64,000 nucleotides of DNA from Nocardia shimofusensis NBRC 100134 (GCF_001613125.1 NZ_BDBT01000008.1:124001-188000), one strand, 5' to 3'. Positions 19,420-29,234 are shown, counted from the first letter of the stretch. Made by a program: numbers and translations. Notes: generated by a model from the sequence alone, not told the origin.

Positions 19420-21714
19420 ATGAGCACCGCCACACCCACGCTGTCGCAGCGGGCCCCTCAGCTGATCGAACTGCAGATCGGCGGGATGACCTGCGCCTCC
19501 TGCGCCAACCGCATCGAGAAGAAGCTCAACCGCCTCGACGGCGTGACGGCCACGGTCAACTACGCGACGGAGAAGGCCGCCGTCGAGATCACCGGCGATC
19601 TGACCCCCGAGGACCTCATCGCCACCGTCGAGGCCACCGGATACACCGCCGAGCTGCCCCCGCCGCCCGCCTCCGCCTCCGCCGCCCCGGCGCAGGCGCA
19701 GGCCGAACCCGCCGATCCCACCGACGCGCTCCGGCAGCGCCTGACCGTCTCGGCGCTGTTGAGCGTCCCGGTGATCGCGCTGGCGATGGTCCCGGCCTGG
19801 CAGTTCGACTACTGGCAGTGGCTGTCGCTGACGCTGGCCGCTCCGGTGGTGGTGTGGGGCGCGTGGCCGTTCCACCGAGCCGCCTGGGTCAACCTGCGCC
19901 ACGGCGCGGCCACCATGGACACCCTGGTCTCGATCGGCACGCTGGCCGCCTTCGGCTGGTCGCTGTACGCGCTGTTCCTCGGCACGGCGGGCACGCCGGG
20001 CATGACGCACCCGTTCGATCTCACCATCGCCAGGGCCGACGGCAGCGGCAACATCTACCTCGAGGCCGCCGCCGGCGTGACCACCTTCCTGCTGGCCGGG
20101 CGCTACTTCGAGGCCAGGTCCAAGCGCACCGCGGGGGCGGCGCTGCGCGCGCTGCTCGAACTCGGCGCGAAAGAGGTCACGGTGCGGCGCGGGAAGACCG
20201 AACAACGGATTCCGATCGAGCAGCTCGCCGTAGGCGACGAATTCGTGGTGCGGCCGGGCGAGAAGATCGCCACCGACGGCGTGGTCGTGGAAGGCGCCTC
20301 GGCCGTGGACGCCTCGATGCTGACCGGTGAATCGGCGCCGGTCGAGGTCGGCGTCGGAGACGCGGTGACCGGGGCGACGGTCGATGTCGGCGGCCGCTTG
20401 GTGGTACGTGCCACCAGGATCGGCGCCGACACCCAGCTGGCTCAGATGGCCCGGCTGGTGGAGCAGGCGCAGACCGGCAAGACCCAGGCACAGCGGCTGG
20501 CCGACCGGATCTCCGGGGTGTTCGTGCCGGTGGTCATCGCGCTGGCGGTCGCCACGCTCGGCTTCTGGCTGGGCACCGGCGGTTCGGTGGCGGCGGCGTT
20601 CACCGCGGCGGTCGCGGTGCTGATCATCGCCTGCCCGTGCGCGCTCGGCCTGGCCACCCCGACGGCGCTGCTGGTCGGCACCGGCCGCGGCGCGCAGCTC
20701 GGCGTGCTGATCAAGGGGCCCGAGGTGCTGGAATCGACCCGGCGCGTGGACACCATCCTGCTCGACAAGACCGGCACCGTCACCACCGGCAAGATGGCCC
20801 TGCGCGAGGTGATCCCCGCCGAGGGCGAGGATGCCGACCGGGTGCTGGCGCTGGCGGGCGCGCTGGAGCATTCCTCCGAGCATCCCATCGCACGCGCGAT
20901 CGCCGACGCCGCCCGCGAGAAGACCGGCGAACTCGAGCAGGTGCGCGATTTCGCGAATCTGGCGGGTCTGGGTGTGGAGGGCGTCGTGGACGGACGCCGG
21001 GTGCTGATCGGGCGGGCCAGGCTGCTCGCCGACCGCGACGTGGCGCTGACCGGAGAACTCGCCGACGCGCTCTCGGCCGCCGAGCACAGCGGCGGCACCG
21101 CGGTCGCGATCGCCTGGGACTCCCCCGCGGGCCGACTCGCACCGCGCGGCGTCCTGGTGGTCGCCGATGCGGTGAAACCGACCTCCGCGCAAGCGGTCTC
21201 GCAACTGATCGGGCTCGGTCTGACTCCCATCATGGTGACCGGTGACAACGCGTCCGTGGCGCGCACCATCGCCGACGAGGTCGGCATCGACGAGGTGATC
21301 GCCGGGGTGCTGCCGCAGGACAAGGCGGCGGTGGTGCGGCGGCTGCAGGACGAGGGCAAGGTCGTGGCGATGGTCGGTGACGGCGTCAACGACGCCGCCG
21401 CGCTCGCGCAGGCCGATCTGGGCCTGTCCATGGGTACCGGCACCGACGTGGCGATCGAGGCGGGCGATCTGACGCTGGTGCGCGGCGACCTACGCGCCGC
21501 CGTCGACGCCATCCGGCTGTCCCGGCGCACCCTGGGCACCATCAAGGCCAATCTGTTCTGGGCCTTCGCCTACAACGTCGCCGCCATCCCGCTGGCGATG
21601 GCCGGACTGCTCAACCCGATGCTGGCGGGCGCGGCGATGGCCTTCTCCTCGGTCTTCGTGGTCAGCAACAGCCTGCGCCTGCGCGGATTCTCCTCCTCGG
21701 GCGGCGCGCACTGA
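19420..21714 (+). CDS. copA: copper-translocating P1B-type ATPase
   Basis: A 764-aa Cu(+) exporter. There is one N-terminal heavy-metal-associated domain with [16 protein letters not shown] (about residues 18-33) and eight membrane helices. The transmembrane metal site is [13 protein letters not shown] (CPC at about 404). The actuator loop has TGES, the phosphorylation motif is DKTGT (about 448), the ATP-binding HP motif is SSEHPIA and the hinge is [10 protein letters not shown] (about 652). All catalytic residues are intact. The ATG at 19420 follows ACGGAG at 7-8 nt. It is cotranscribed with the His-rich protein behind a CsoR-like operator. The related mycobacterial proteins are CtpV/CtpA/CtpB. 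Confidence 0.95.
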   Translation: MSTATPTLSQRAPQLIELQIGGMTCASCANRIEKKLNRLDGVTATVNYATEKAAVEITGDLTPEDLIATVEATGYTAELPPPPASASAAPAQAQAEPADPTDALRQRLTVSALLSVPVIALAMVPAWQFDYWQWLSLTLAAPVVVWGAWPFHRAAWVNLRHGAATMDTLVSIGTLAAFGWSLYALFLGTAGTPGMTHPFDLTIARADGSGNIYLEAAAGVTTFLLAGRYFEARSKRTAGAALRALLELGAKEVTVRRGKTEQRIPIEQLAVGDEFVVRPGEKIATDGVVVEGASAVDASMLTGESAPVEVGVGDAVTGATVDVGGRLVVRATRIGADTQLAQMARLVEQAQTGKTQAQRLADRISGVFVPVVIALAVATLGFWLGTGGSVAAAFTAAVAVLIIACPCALGLATPTALLVGTGRGAQLGVLIKGPEVLESTRRVDTILLDKTGTVTTGKMALREVIPAEGEDADRVLALAGALEHSSEHPIARAIADAAREKTGELEQVRDFANLAGLGVEGVVDGRRVLIGRARLLADRDVALTGELADALSAAEHSGGTAVAIAWDSPAGRLAPRGVLVVADAVKPTSAQAVSQLIGLGLTPIMVTGDNASVARTIADEVGIDEVIAGVLPQDKAAVVRRLQDEGKVVAMVGDGVNDAAALAQADLGLSMGTGTDVAIEAGDLTLVRGDLRAAVDAIRLSRRTLGTIKANLFWAFAYNVAAIPLAMAGLLNPMLAGAAMAFSSVFVVSNSLRLRGFSSSGGAH

Positions 21715-21743
21715 GCCCGGCGAAACCGAGCCCGGGGGCAGAT

Positions 21744-22541
21744 TCAGTCGCGCAATGCCTGCTCGCGCAAGCTCTTCAGGGTGCGCGACAGGATGCGCGA
21801 CACCTGCATCTGCGAGCAGCCGAGTTGCTTGGCGATCTGATCCTGCGACATCGATTGGAAGAAGCGCATCTCCAGCACCCGGCGCTCGCGATCGGGCAGC
21901 GCCGCGATGAGCGGTCGGACCGCGAGATAGTTCTCCACCGTGGTGTATTCGGGATCTTCCTCACCGAGCGTCTCGGCGAGCCCGGGCATCCCGGATTCCT
22001 CGCTGCTCGCCGAACCGTCGATCGAGGAGGTCTGGTAGGCATTGCGCGCGACCAGTGCCTGGGTCACCTCGGCGATGTCGACGTCGAGTTCTTCGGCGAT
22101 CTCACGCGCCCTCGGCACCCGACCGAGCCGCTGGGTCAGCGTCTCGATCGCCGGGTTCAGGGTCGCCTGCAATTCCTTGAGTCTGCGCGGCACCCGCACC
22201 GACCAGGTGTGATCGCGGAAATGCCTGCGCACCTCGCCCATGATCGTCGGCACCGCGAAGGCCAGGAACGGCGCGCCCTGCGCCGGATCGAAGCGGTCCA
22301 CCGCCGCGACCAGGCCGACCCTGGCGATCTGCAGAAGATCCTCGAAGTTCTCCCCGCGACCGCTGAACTTGCGAGCGATGTGCTCGGCCAGCGGCAGGCA
22401 ACGCTCGATCAGATCCTCGCGCAGCTCACGATGGCGCGGATCGTCCTCGTCGAGGGCGGCCAGCTCGGCGAACTCGGGTTCCAGATCCTGGTAGCCCCTG
22501 ACCTCCGGCTCCGCCGGATCGGCGGGGACGGCGTCAGGCAT
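21744..22541 (-). CDS. sigF: RNA polymerase sigma factor SigF
   Basis: A 265-aa sigma-70 family group 3 factor of the SigB/SigF type. Region 2 is LPLAEHIARKFSGRGENFEDL and LLQIARVGLVAAVDRFDP; region 3 is about residues 130-170; region 4 ends in SQDQIAKQLGCSQMQVSRIL. It directs stress and stationary-phase genes. The ATG lies inside the end of the anti-sigma gene (8-bp overlap, frame shifted), the standard rsbW/usfX-sigF arrangement, so stoichiometric co-production is expected. It is convergent with the copper ATPase gene. Confidence 0.94.
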   Translation of the reverse strand: MPDAVPADPAEPEVRGYQDLEPEFAELAALDEDDPRHRELREDLIERCLPLAEHIARKFSGRGENFEDLLQIARVGLVAAVDRFDPAQGAPFLAFAVPTIMGEVRRHFRDHTWSVRVPRRLKELQATLNPAIETLTQRLGRVPRAREIAEELDVDIAEVTQALVARNAYQTSSIDGSASSEESGMPGLAETLGEEDPEYTTVENYLAVRPLIAALPDRERRVLEMRFFQSMSQDQIAKQLGCSQMQVSRILSRTLKSLREQALRD

Positions 22542-22968
22542 CGGCGCGTCCGCGCGACCAGCGGAAGTGCACGGTCGTGAGGTAACCGCCGGAGGCGTCG
22601 CGGGGGCCGGTGTCGATCGACACCGATTCGGTGAGGGTGGTGAGGATGTGCCAGCCGAATCCGGTGCGGTCCGGGCCGTCCTCGGTGACGGTGCGCGCGG
22701 TGACGGAGATGTCCATCGAGGCTTCGCCGTACGCGAGCGAACAGTCCAGATCGGTGCCCGGTACCGCGTCCTGCATGAGCGCGGTGGCCACCTCGTCGAG
22801 CGCCAGCCGGATGTCGGCGACCTCGTCGATGCCGAAATCGGCGATCAGTGCGATGGTCTCGGCCAGAGCGCGCAGCATGACCAGCTGGTCGTAGCGTGCG
22901 GGTACGCGCACACCGATGGTGGTGGTTCGTGTCGCCGCCGAGGGGAACACCTTCTCGCCCTTACCCAT
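22534..22968 (-). CDS. rsbW: anti-sigma-F factor, RsbW/UsfX family
   Basis: A 144-aa GHKL-fold protein expected to bind and hold SigF. Recognisable parts are the helix DIRLALDEVATALMQDAVPG, matching the UsfX box DLRLAVDEV, and GFGWHILTTLTESV for the second ATP-lid region. The usual N-box asparagine is not present (EVATAL); mycobacterial UsfX also lacks it, so this is family-typical and suggests weak or no kinase activity. The start is ATG at 22966-22968, immediately after a self-complementary ribosome site. No anti-anti-sigma factor is encoded nearby. Confidence 0.88.
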   Translation of the reverse strand: MGKGEKVFPSAATRTTTIGVRVPARYDQLVMLRALAETIALIADFGIDEVADIRLALDEVATALMQDAVPGTDLDCSLAYGEASMDISVTARTVTEDGPDRTGFGWHILTTLTESVSIDTGPRDASGGYLTTVHFRWSRGRADA

Positions 22969-22980
22969 AGGAGTACTCCT
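22969..22980 (-). promoter_or_regulatory. self-complementary ribosome-binding site of rsbW
   Basis: AGGAGTACTCCT is a perfect 12-bp palindrome that abuts the rsbW ATG. AGGAG serves as the Shine-Dalgarno sequence with a 7-nt spacer that is its own complement. The fold (4-bp stem, GTAC loop) could partly hide the site, or the palindrome could bind protein. Confidence 0.45.
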
Positions 22981-23074
22981 GGATGCGCTGCTGTCGAGCC
23001 CGGACCGTCAGCGTACCGCTGCGGCGATTGCGGACATGACGCGGGCCACGGCACGCCGTCAGGAACTTCTCGCG

Positions 23075-23150
23075 TGGAGCGGATGACGGGATTCGAACCC
23101 GCGACCCTCACCTTGGCAAGGTGATGCGCTACCAGCTGCGCTACATCCGC
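23075..23150 (-). tRNA. tRNA-Gly (anticodon GCC)
   Basis: On the minus strand a full cloverleaf is readable. The acceptor stem is GCGGATG (23150-23144) paired with CATCCGC (23085-23079). The D-arm is GCGCAGCTGGTAGCGC. The anticodon stem TCACC/GGTGA encloses TTGCCAA, giving anticodon GCC. The T-arm contains GGTTCGAATCC. The discriminator base T and an encoded CCA (23077-23075) close the 3' end. This tRNA decodes GGC and GGU. Confidence 0.96.
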
Positions 23151-23242
23151 GTGCCCGGCCGCTTCGACCGTGCGATCGAGAACTCTAGTCGTCCGGCCGC
23201 CCGGCACAAAATCGCCTGGTCACCGGGCCGCGCGCGGAGGCG

Positions 23243-23992
23243 TCAGTCGCCGGCCGCGGCTCGCTTGGCATGGCGTTCGGCGATCTCGGCGGCATCGAGC
23301 GCGTCGGCCTCCGCCAGCGTGGGCGCGCTGCCGCCGAGCCGGGCGGGCACCCAGTAGGCGCCCGGCTCGTGTGCGTAGTTCTCCTGCAATCCGGCCAGCA
23401 GGCGCTGCATGGTCGAATGCAGCAGCTCGGTCAGCTCCGCGGGCGGCAGGTTCGGCGCGATCGGCTCGCCCACCGCGATGGAGATCGGGGTGTTCGTGCG
23501 GCCCAGGCGTTTCGGGTGTCCCTTGGTCCAGACCCGCTGGGCGCCCCAGATCACGACGGGGATGATCGGCACGTCCGCTTCGATCGCCATCCGCGCGGCG
23601 CCGGACTTGAATTGCTTGATCTCGAAGCTGCGGCTGATCGTCGCCTCCGGGTAGACGCCGACCAGTTCACCGCGCTTCAGGTACTCGACGGCGGCCAGGT
23701 AGGAATCGGCGCCCGCGACACGGTCGACCGGAATGTGCTTGAGCGCGCGCATGATCGGGCCGGAGATCGCATTGTCGAATACCTCCTTCTTGGCCATGAA
23801 CCGGACATAGCGCTTCACCCGGCGCGCGGGCAGGCCCGCGTAGGTGAAGTCGAGATAGCCGGTGTGGTTGATCGCGAGCACGGCGCCACCCCGGGCCGGG
23901 ATGTGCTCGGCGCCGGTGACGGTGAACTTCAGGCCCTGGGCGAAGAAGACGGTCCGGGCCAAGCCGATGATCGTCCGGTAGACGGGTTCCAC
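23243..23992 (-). CDS. 1-acyl-sn-glycerol-3-phosphate acyltransferase family protein
   Basis: A 249-aa PlsC-family acyltransferase. The HX4D active site is NHTGYLDF (about residues 46-53), followed by the second motif with Arg (FMAKKEVFD; ALKHIPVDR), the acyl-acceptor motif VGVYPEATISRS (FPEG-like) and PIIPVVIWG. Such enzymes attach an acyl chain to lysophosphatidic acid or a related acceptor at the membrane. It matches the Rv3814c-Rv3816c set in position; those are three tandem genes, while only one is present here. The GTG at 23990-23992 has TACGCT 9 nt upstream and no Shine-Dalgarno, suggesting an almost leaderless message. Confidence 0.9.
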   Translation of the reverse strand: MEPVYRTIIGLARTVFFAQGLKFTVTGAEHIPARGGAVLAINHTGYLDFTYAGLPARRVKRYVRFMAKKEVFDNAISGPIMRALKHIPVDRVAGADSYLAAVEYLKRGELVGVYPEATISRSFEIKQFKSGAARMAIEADVPIIPVVIWGAQRVWTKGHPKRLGRTNTPISIAVGEPIAPNLPPAELTELLHSTMQRLLAGLQENYAHEPGAYWVPARLGGSAPTLAEADALDAAEIAERHAKRAAAGD

Positions 23993-24109
23993 AATTCCGC
24001 TAGCGTAGTCGCAGCATCGCCCGACCGGAACGGCCGCCGCCGGAAACCCGCGTCGACGCGCCGCCGCACCGGCCCCATCCGCACCTGCCAGCGAAAGAGG
24101 ATCGTCGAA

Positions 24110-25096
24110 GTGGAACGTGCCCGTCCGCACGCGAGTGAACACGACCGGACAGCAGCACGCGGAGCGGGCGCGCCGCGCCGCGGCGGACGCGCGCTGACCT
24201 GCGGTCTCGCCGCGGCAGCCCTGTTGCTCACCGGCTGCGACTCGGTATCGGGCATCCCGGTCGACGACGTGCCGTCCTCCTCCCCGGCCATCGAGGAGAC
24301 CGTTTCGGCGGCGGGCACGGACGACGCCGAAACCTCGGGGACTTCGGGAACCATCGCGACCTCCGCGGTGCCCGCCCCCGCGCTCGCGCCGGTGCCCGAC
24401 GACGCCCCCGAGGTCGGCGCGGTACCCGGCGTGCCCGAAGCCGTACCCGCGCTGCGCCGATGGGCCGCCGATCTGGAGAACGGCACCATCGCCGAACTCC
24501 AGGAGAAGTGCTGGACGCTGGCTCCCGGCAATGTGACGCAGATGTACCAGTACCCGCAGGGCGTGCTCGCCGCGCTCGCCGAGCCGGGCACCGCCACCGC
24601 CGACTCGGTGACCTGGGAGAGCGGCACGCTCACGGTGACCGTGGAGCGCGCGGCCCTGGCCGACGGCTACGCCTGCCCCCGGGTCGGCAGCGCGGGCGCG
24701 CCCGCGCAGTACAACGACGCCGATGCCAGGCACACCGTGCGCCGCTACCTCTCGCGCCTGGTCGGCGAACCGCTCGACCCGGCCGACACCGAGGACACGC
24801 ACCCGCTGATCTGCGCCGCCTCACCCGCGGCCTGGGATCCCACCGGCAGCGGCGAGTCCGTGACCGCGCCACCGGCCGCGAATCCGCGCAAGCTGGAGGA
24901 CGACTTCGGGGGCATCGCGGCGTTCACCGGCGAGCAGCTCACCTCGGCCTGGCTGTCGGCGGACTACATCACCGTCGACGCCCCGGTCACCGACGAGGAC
25001 GGCACCACGCAGACCCACACCTTCACGCTGACCCAGCGCGAGACCGATTCGGGCAATTCGGCCGGCTACTGCATCGGCGACGTCACGACCTCGTAG
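24110..25096 (+). CDS. secreted lipoprotein of unknown function
   Basis: A 328-aa lipoprotein. The N-terminus is long and basic, followed by a hydrophobic stretch LAAAALLLTGC with lipobox LTGC (about residue 42). Residues 45-110 are a Ser/Thr/Ala/Pro-rich linker. The folded part has four Cys (CWTL, YACPRV, LICAAS, YCIGD) that may form two disulfides. No domain was recognised. The GTG at 24110 follows AGAGG at about 9 nt. The gene is divergent from the acyltransferase and is followed by the MBL-Rieske gene on the same strand. Confidence 0.78.
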   Translation: MERARPHASEHDRTAARGAGAPRRGGRALTCGLAAAALLLTGCDSVSGIPVDDVPSSSPAIEETVSAAGTDDAETSGTSGTIATSAVPAPALAPVPDDAPEVGAVPGVPEAVPALRRWAADLENGTIAELQEKCWTLAPGNVTQMYQYPQGVLAALAEPGTATADSVTWESGTLTVTVERAALADGYACPRVGSAGAPAQYNDADARHTVRRYLSRLVGEPLDPADTEDTHPLICAASPAAWDPTGSGESVTAPPAANPRKLEDDFGGIAAFTGEQLTSAWLSADYITVDAPVTDEDGTTQTHTFTLTQRETDSGNSAGYCIGDVTTS

Positions 25097-25186
25097 GACC
25101 GAGGTCACCACCCGGGGCAGCCGCCTTCGGCACACATCCGCCAGCCACTACCCTGGGGTGCTGGCAACGGTCAGGAGGAACAGCTC

Positions 25187-26722
25187 GTGCAGATCACCAG
25201 CGTCGGACACGCCGGTTTCCACATCCGTACCGCGGCCGGGACGATCCTGTGCGATCCCTGGGTCAACCCGGCGTACTTCGGCTCGTGGGTCCCTTTCCCG
25301 GACAACAGCGGGCTGGACTGGGACGCCCTCGGCGACTGCGACTTCCTCTACGTCTCGCACCTGCACCGCGACCACTTCGACGCGAAGAACCTCGCCGAGC
25401 ACGTCAGCAAGGACGCCACGGTGCTGCTGCCGGACTTCCCGGTGCCGGACCTGCGCCGTGAGCTCGAGAAGCTCGGCTTCCACAAGTTCTTCGAGACCGA
25501 GGACTCGGTCAAGCACACCGTCACCGGTCCCGGCGGCGAACTCGACATCATGATCATCGCGCTGCGCGCGCCCGCCGACGGGCCGATCGGCGACTCCGGG
25601 CTGGTCGTCTCCGACGGCGAGACCACCTGCTTCAACATGAACGACGCCCGGCCGGTCGACATGGACGTGCTGCACGAGGCCTTCGGCCACATCGACGTCA
25701 ACCTGCTGCAGTACTCCGGGGCCATCTGGTACCCGATGGTCTACGACATCCCCTCGCGCACCAAAACGAACTTCGGCAAGCAGAAGCGCCAGCGCGGCAT
25801 GGACCGCGCCCGCAGCTACATCGAGCAGGTCGGCGCCACCTGGGTGGTGCCCTCGGCCGGTCCGCCGGTGTTCCTGGACCCCGAGCTGCGCCACCTCAAC
25901 GACGACCACGGCGACGAGGGCAATATCTTCCCCGACCAGATGGTCTTCCTCGAGCAGATGCGCATCCACGGCAACGAGGGCGGGATCCTGATGATCCCCG
26001 GCTCGGTCGCCGATGTGCGCGGCAAGGAACTCGAACTCACCCACCCGTTCGATCCGGACCGGATCTACGGCGACAAGGCCGCCTACATCGAGGACATGGC
26101 CCAGCGCTTCGCGCCGGTGCTGGAAGCCGAGAAGGCCACCTGGGCCACCGGCGAGGGCTCGCTGCTGGAACCGCTGAAGGCGCTGTTCGAGCCGATCATG
26201 GCGCAGAGCGATCTGATCTGCGACGGCATCGGTTACCCGGTCGGCCTGGTGCTCGGCGAGGAGACCGTGGTCCTCGACTTCCCCAAGCGGGTCGTGCGGG
26301 AGCCGATCGAGGGCGAGGGCCGTTACCGCTACGGCTTCCGCATCGCGCCCGAGTTGGTGCGCACCGTGCTGCGCGACAACGAGCCGGACTGGGTCAACAC
26401 CATCTTCTTGTCCACCCGGTTCCAGGCCTGGCGCATCGGCGGCTACAACGAGTTCCTCTACACCTTCTTCAAGTGCCTCACCGACGAGCGCATCGCCTAC
26501 GCCGACGGTTGGTTCTCCGAGGCCCACGACGACTCGGCCACCATCGAGCTGGACGGCTGGCAGGTGCAGCGCCGGTGCCCGCACCTCAAGGCCGACCTGT
26601 CGAAATTCGGTGTGGTGGAGGGCAATACCCTGACCTGCAACCTGCACGGCTGGCAGTGGGATCTGGAGTCCGGTCGCTGCAAGACCTCCAGGGGTCACGA
26701 ACTGCGTTCCGGCAAGCTCTGA
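25187..26722 (+). CDS. metallo-beta-lactamase fold protein with C-terminal Rieske domain
   Basis: A 511-aa two-domain protein orthologous to Rv3818. Residues 1-260 form a metallo-beta-lactamase fold with the metal motif SHLHRDHFD (HXHXDH, about 57-63) after an N-terminal MQITSVGHAGFHIRT strand typical of the UlaG-like group. Residues about 450-505 form a Rieske [2Fe-2S] domain with CPHLKADL and CNLHGWQWD (C-X-H...C-X2-H). The fusion suggests an electron-accepting hydrolase, and eukaryotic CMP-Neu5Ac hydroxylases have a comparable pairing, but the substrate is unknown. The GTG at 25187 is supported by CAGGAGGA at 8-9 nt; TACCCT near 25148 may be its -10. Confidence 0.9.
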   Translation: MQITSVGHAGFHIRTAAGTILCDPWVNPAYFGSWVPFPDNSGLDWDALGDCDFLYVSHLHRDHFDAKNLAEHVSKDATVLLPDFPVPDLRRELEKLGFHKFFETEDSVKHTVTGPGGELDIMIIALRAPADGPIGDSGLVVSDGETTCFNMNDARPVDMDVLHEAFGHIDVNLLQYSGAIWYPMVYDIPSRTKTNFGKQKRQRGMDRARSYIEQVGATWVVPSAGPPVFLDPELRHLNDDHGDEGNIFPDQMVFLEQMRIHGNEGGILMIPGSVADVRGKELELTHPFDPDRIYGDKAAYIEDMAQRFAPVLEAEKATWATGEGSLLEPLKALFEPIMAQSDLICDGIGYPVGLVLGEETVVLDFPKRVVREPIEGEGRYRYGFRIAPELVRTVLRDNEPDWVNTIFLSTRFQAWRIGGYNEFLYTFFKCLTDERIAYADGWFSEAHDDSATIELDGWQVQRRCPHLKADLSKFGVVEGNTLTCNLHGWQWDLESGRCKTSRGHELRSGKL

Positions 26723-26783
26723 TTCGCACCGGTCCGGTCGGGTCCGCGCCGATCGCCGGGAGTTCGAGGCCGGCGTCGCCTGC

Positions 26784-27752
26784 TCATTCCCGGGTCGTGC
26801 CCGGCCTTCGCGTCGCCAGGGCCAGCGCGATCAGCGTCAGGGCACAGCCGACGACGGCCCGGAGCGACACTCCGGGACCGCCCGGGACGAGCAGGTCCAG
26901 CAGCACCGAGGCGACGAGCTGGCCGGCCACCGAGGTGAGCCCGAGCAGCAGAACGCCGATCCAGCGCACCGTGACGGCGCCCAGCCCGATGAACGCGACC
27001 CCGATGGCGCCGCCGAGGTAGAGCCACGGCTCGGTCGGTAGCTCGCCGAACCCGCTCACGGTCAGCAGCACCACCGACTCCACCACGCACAGCGCCGCGA
27101 ACCCGACCGCGAAATTGATCAATGTGGCCGGGGCCGGACCGCCCACCGCCCCGACCCGCCCGTTCACCGCCTGCTGCCAGGCCAGCCCGATCCCCGCCAG
27201 CGCGGGCAGCGCGATCAGCAGCACGTGCGGCGCCTCGCGCCAGGACTCCGGCAGCGCCAGACCGGCGGGCGTGGCGCCGGAGCGTCCGCCGGCGGCCAGG
27301 AACACCGCGCCGACGGCGATCACCGCCGCTCCAGCCCGCAACGGCGTCACCGGCGTGCGCCCGTTCGGCGCCAGCCCCAGCCGATCCACCACCAGACTGC
27401 TCACCAGTTGCCCGGCCACCACCGCCACCGTGAACGCGGTGACCCCGATCGCCGCCACCGTCAGCCCCTGGCTCGCCACGAAGAACGCCCCGCACAGTCC
27501 GCCGAGCAACTGCCACCCGCGGAGCCGTCCGTCCCCGAGGGCCGCCCGCACCTGCCCCAGCCCGCCCCGCAATCGCCCGCTCACCGCGAAGGCGACCACC
27601 AACAGCACCAGCCCGGTACCGAAACTGACGACCGCCGCGGCGATCCCGTCGTGCAACCGCGCCCCCAGCGCACCGTTGATCCGCGCCTGCACCGCCACAC
27701 CCGCGCCGATGCCGAACCCGCACGCCACCCCCAACCTCATCCGCGCGGTCAT
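26784..27752 (-). CDS. DMT-superfamily transporter, YdcZ/DUF606 type (two fused units)
   Basis: A 322-aa integral membrane protein with about ten helices. It consists of two DUF606/YdcZ-like halves, each with the family-typical pattern (MRLGVACGFGIGAGVAVQARIN near the start, in part; LAGIGLAWQQAVNGRVG in the second half). The family belongs to the drug/metabolite transporters; the substrate is unknown. The ATG at 27750-27752 was chosen because the preceding frame is only Arg/Ser-rich shadow. It follows the MFS gene after 31 nt and may be cotranscribed with it. It is convergent with the MBL-Rieske gene. Confidence 0.82.
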   Translation of the reverse strand: MTARMRLGVACGFGIGAGVAVQARINGALGARLHDGIAAAVVSFGTGLVLLVVAFAVSGRLRGGLGQVRAALGDGRLRGWQLLGGLCGAFFVASQGLTVAAIGVTAFTVAVVAGQLVSSLVVDRLGLAPNGRTPVTPLRAGAAVIAVGAVFLAAGGRSGATPAGLALPESWREAPHVLLIALPALAGIGLAWQQAVNGRVGAVGGPAPATLINFAVGFAALCVVESVVLLTVSGFGELPTEPWLYLGGAIGVAFIGLGAVTVRWIGVLLLGLTSVAGQLVASVLLDLLVPGGPGVSLRAVVGCALTLIALALATRRPGTTRE

Positions 27753-27783
27753 GCCGGAAACCGTACCGGCGGCCCCGCGCCGA

Positions 27784-29079
27784 TCAGCGAGCCACCTGCT
27801 CGGCCCGGCGGCGGGGAAGCCAGACGGGCGTGAGCGCCGCGATGACGAACATGGCCGAGCCGAGTATCGCGAGGGTGGCCGACATGGACAGCCAGGCGCC
27901 CGCCAGCGCCGCGACGCCGAAGACACCGAGCGCGACCACTTCGGCGAGCAGGCCGGACACCGAGGTCACCGTGGCACGGGCCGGTCCCTCGATCGCGTCC
28001 TGCAGCCGGGCATCGGCCACGATCTCGGCATTGAGGACCGCACCGTAACCGATCCCGATGGCGACGAACCCGGCGACGGTCAGCGGATACATCCACTCCG
28101 GCCTGCCCACCGCGGCCCCGGCGACCAGCGCGCCGCCGACGAACAGCACACCGCCCGCGGCGACCATCCAGGCCAGCGCCCGCGCCGAGAACGAGCTCGT
28201 CCGCCCGGCCAGCAGCGTGCCCGTCATCGACCCGGCCACGGTCACGCCGATCAGCACCGGTACCACCGTGGTCGAGACGCCCGCCGACTGCGCCAGCAGC
28301 GCGAAGTACTCGTCGTAGGCGGTGATGCCGAACAGCAGCGCCCCGAGCAGCACGCCACGCCGCACGCCGCGCACCCGCCACGTCTCCGCGACGCCGGCCC
28401 GGAGCATCGCCAGATAGCGCGTCACCGTCGACTCGGCGCCGAGGTCGAGTTCGGCGGCCGCGGCCGGCCTGCCCACGGCGTACGCGGGAGCGTGTCCGAC
28501 GGGGACCACATCCGCGGTTCCCTCCTCCGGCGCGGCCACCGCCTTGGGCGCGTTCGGCAACAGCAGACAGATCGCGGTGTGCACCACCGCCATCGACACG
28601 CTCACCCACCCGACCAGCGCGTAGCCGCCCAGGGCGTACAGCGGCGCGGCCGCGAGGATCGCCACCATCACGGTGGTCTCGGCGGCGGCGCGGGCGTAGC
28701 CCATCAGGCGGGCGTAGGCGCCGGTCCGCGCACGGGCGGCGAGTTCGTCGTACATCAGCGCCTCGAAGGTGCCCGACTCCAATGCGCCGGACACACCCCA
28801 CAGCACGAAACCGAGCGCGAATCCGAGGTAGGACGGTGTGACGGTCCAGAGGGTGAAGGCGCCCGCGACCAACCCGCCGCTGAGCACGAGCAGTCCGCGT
28901 CGCGAGACCGTGTCCGCCCATGCGCCGGAGGGCACCTCGAGCACGAACGAAGTCACCGACCAGAGTGCGAGCAAAGAGGAGATCTGCGCGGTGTTCAGGC
29001 CGTGGTCGGCGAACAGCAACGCATAGAGGGCGTAGAGCGGGACGCATTCCCGTGAGCCCTTGAACAGCACCGCGCGCAC
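27784..29079 (-). CDS. MFS transporter
   Basis: A 431-aa major-facilitator protein with about twelve helices and a central hydrophilic loop (about residues 185-215, rich in Ala/Pro/Glu). The loop between helices two and three shows a variant of the A motif (GAWADTVSRRGLLVLSG, matching GXXXDRXGRR). Such carriers usually export drugs or metabolites. The GTG at 29077-29079 has only a weak ribosome site. A minus-strand TTGACA near 29140 could be the -35. It pairs with the DMT transporter downstream. Confidence 0.82.
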   Translation of the reverse strand: MRAVLFKGSRECVPLYALYALLFADHGLNTAQISSLLALWSVTSFVLEVPSGAWADTVSRRGLLVLSGGLVAGAFTLWTVTPSYLGFALGFVLWGVSGALESGTFEALMYDELAARARTGAYARLMGYARAAAETTVMVAILAAAPLYALGGYALVGWVSVSMAVVHTAICLLLPNAPKAVAAPEEGTADVVPVGHAPAYAVGRPAAAAELDLGAESTVTRYLAMLRAGVAETWRVRGVRRGVLLGALLFGITAYDEYFALLAQSAGVSTTVVPVLIGVTVAGSMTGTLLAGRTSSFSARALAWMVAAGGVLFVGGALVAGAAVGRPEWMYPLTVAGFVAIGIGYGAVLNAEIVADARLQDAIEGPARATVTSVSGLLAEVVALGVFGVAALAGAWLSMSATLAILGSAMFVIAALTPVWLPRRRAEQVAR

Positions 29080-29234
29080 GGCCAGGTTCGACTGGGAACC
29101 AGGGCGGCGCTCACGCGGTGTACCGGAGCTGGAATTGTGTCAATAACCACTGAAGCGAATGGTCATGGCTCCCAGCCTTGCCCCTGACATCGTCGGTCGT
29201 CAAGCGCTTTTCCCGGAGCCCACGTCGAGCGGGG

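Noticed and set aside
17263..21204. A 1,313-codon minus-strand open frame across the GntR, hydroxylase and copper genes
   Set aside because: Very long antisense frames are common at this GC content. It covers four well-supported genes and has no recognisable domain.
23075..23150. tRNA-Gly as an integration site
   Set aside because: No integrase gene and no repeated 3' end of the tRNA were seen on either side.
26784..29079. Transporter pair as a horizontally acquired island
   Set aside because: No integrase, direct repeats, tRNA edge or composition change was visible around the two genes.
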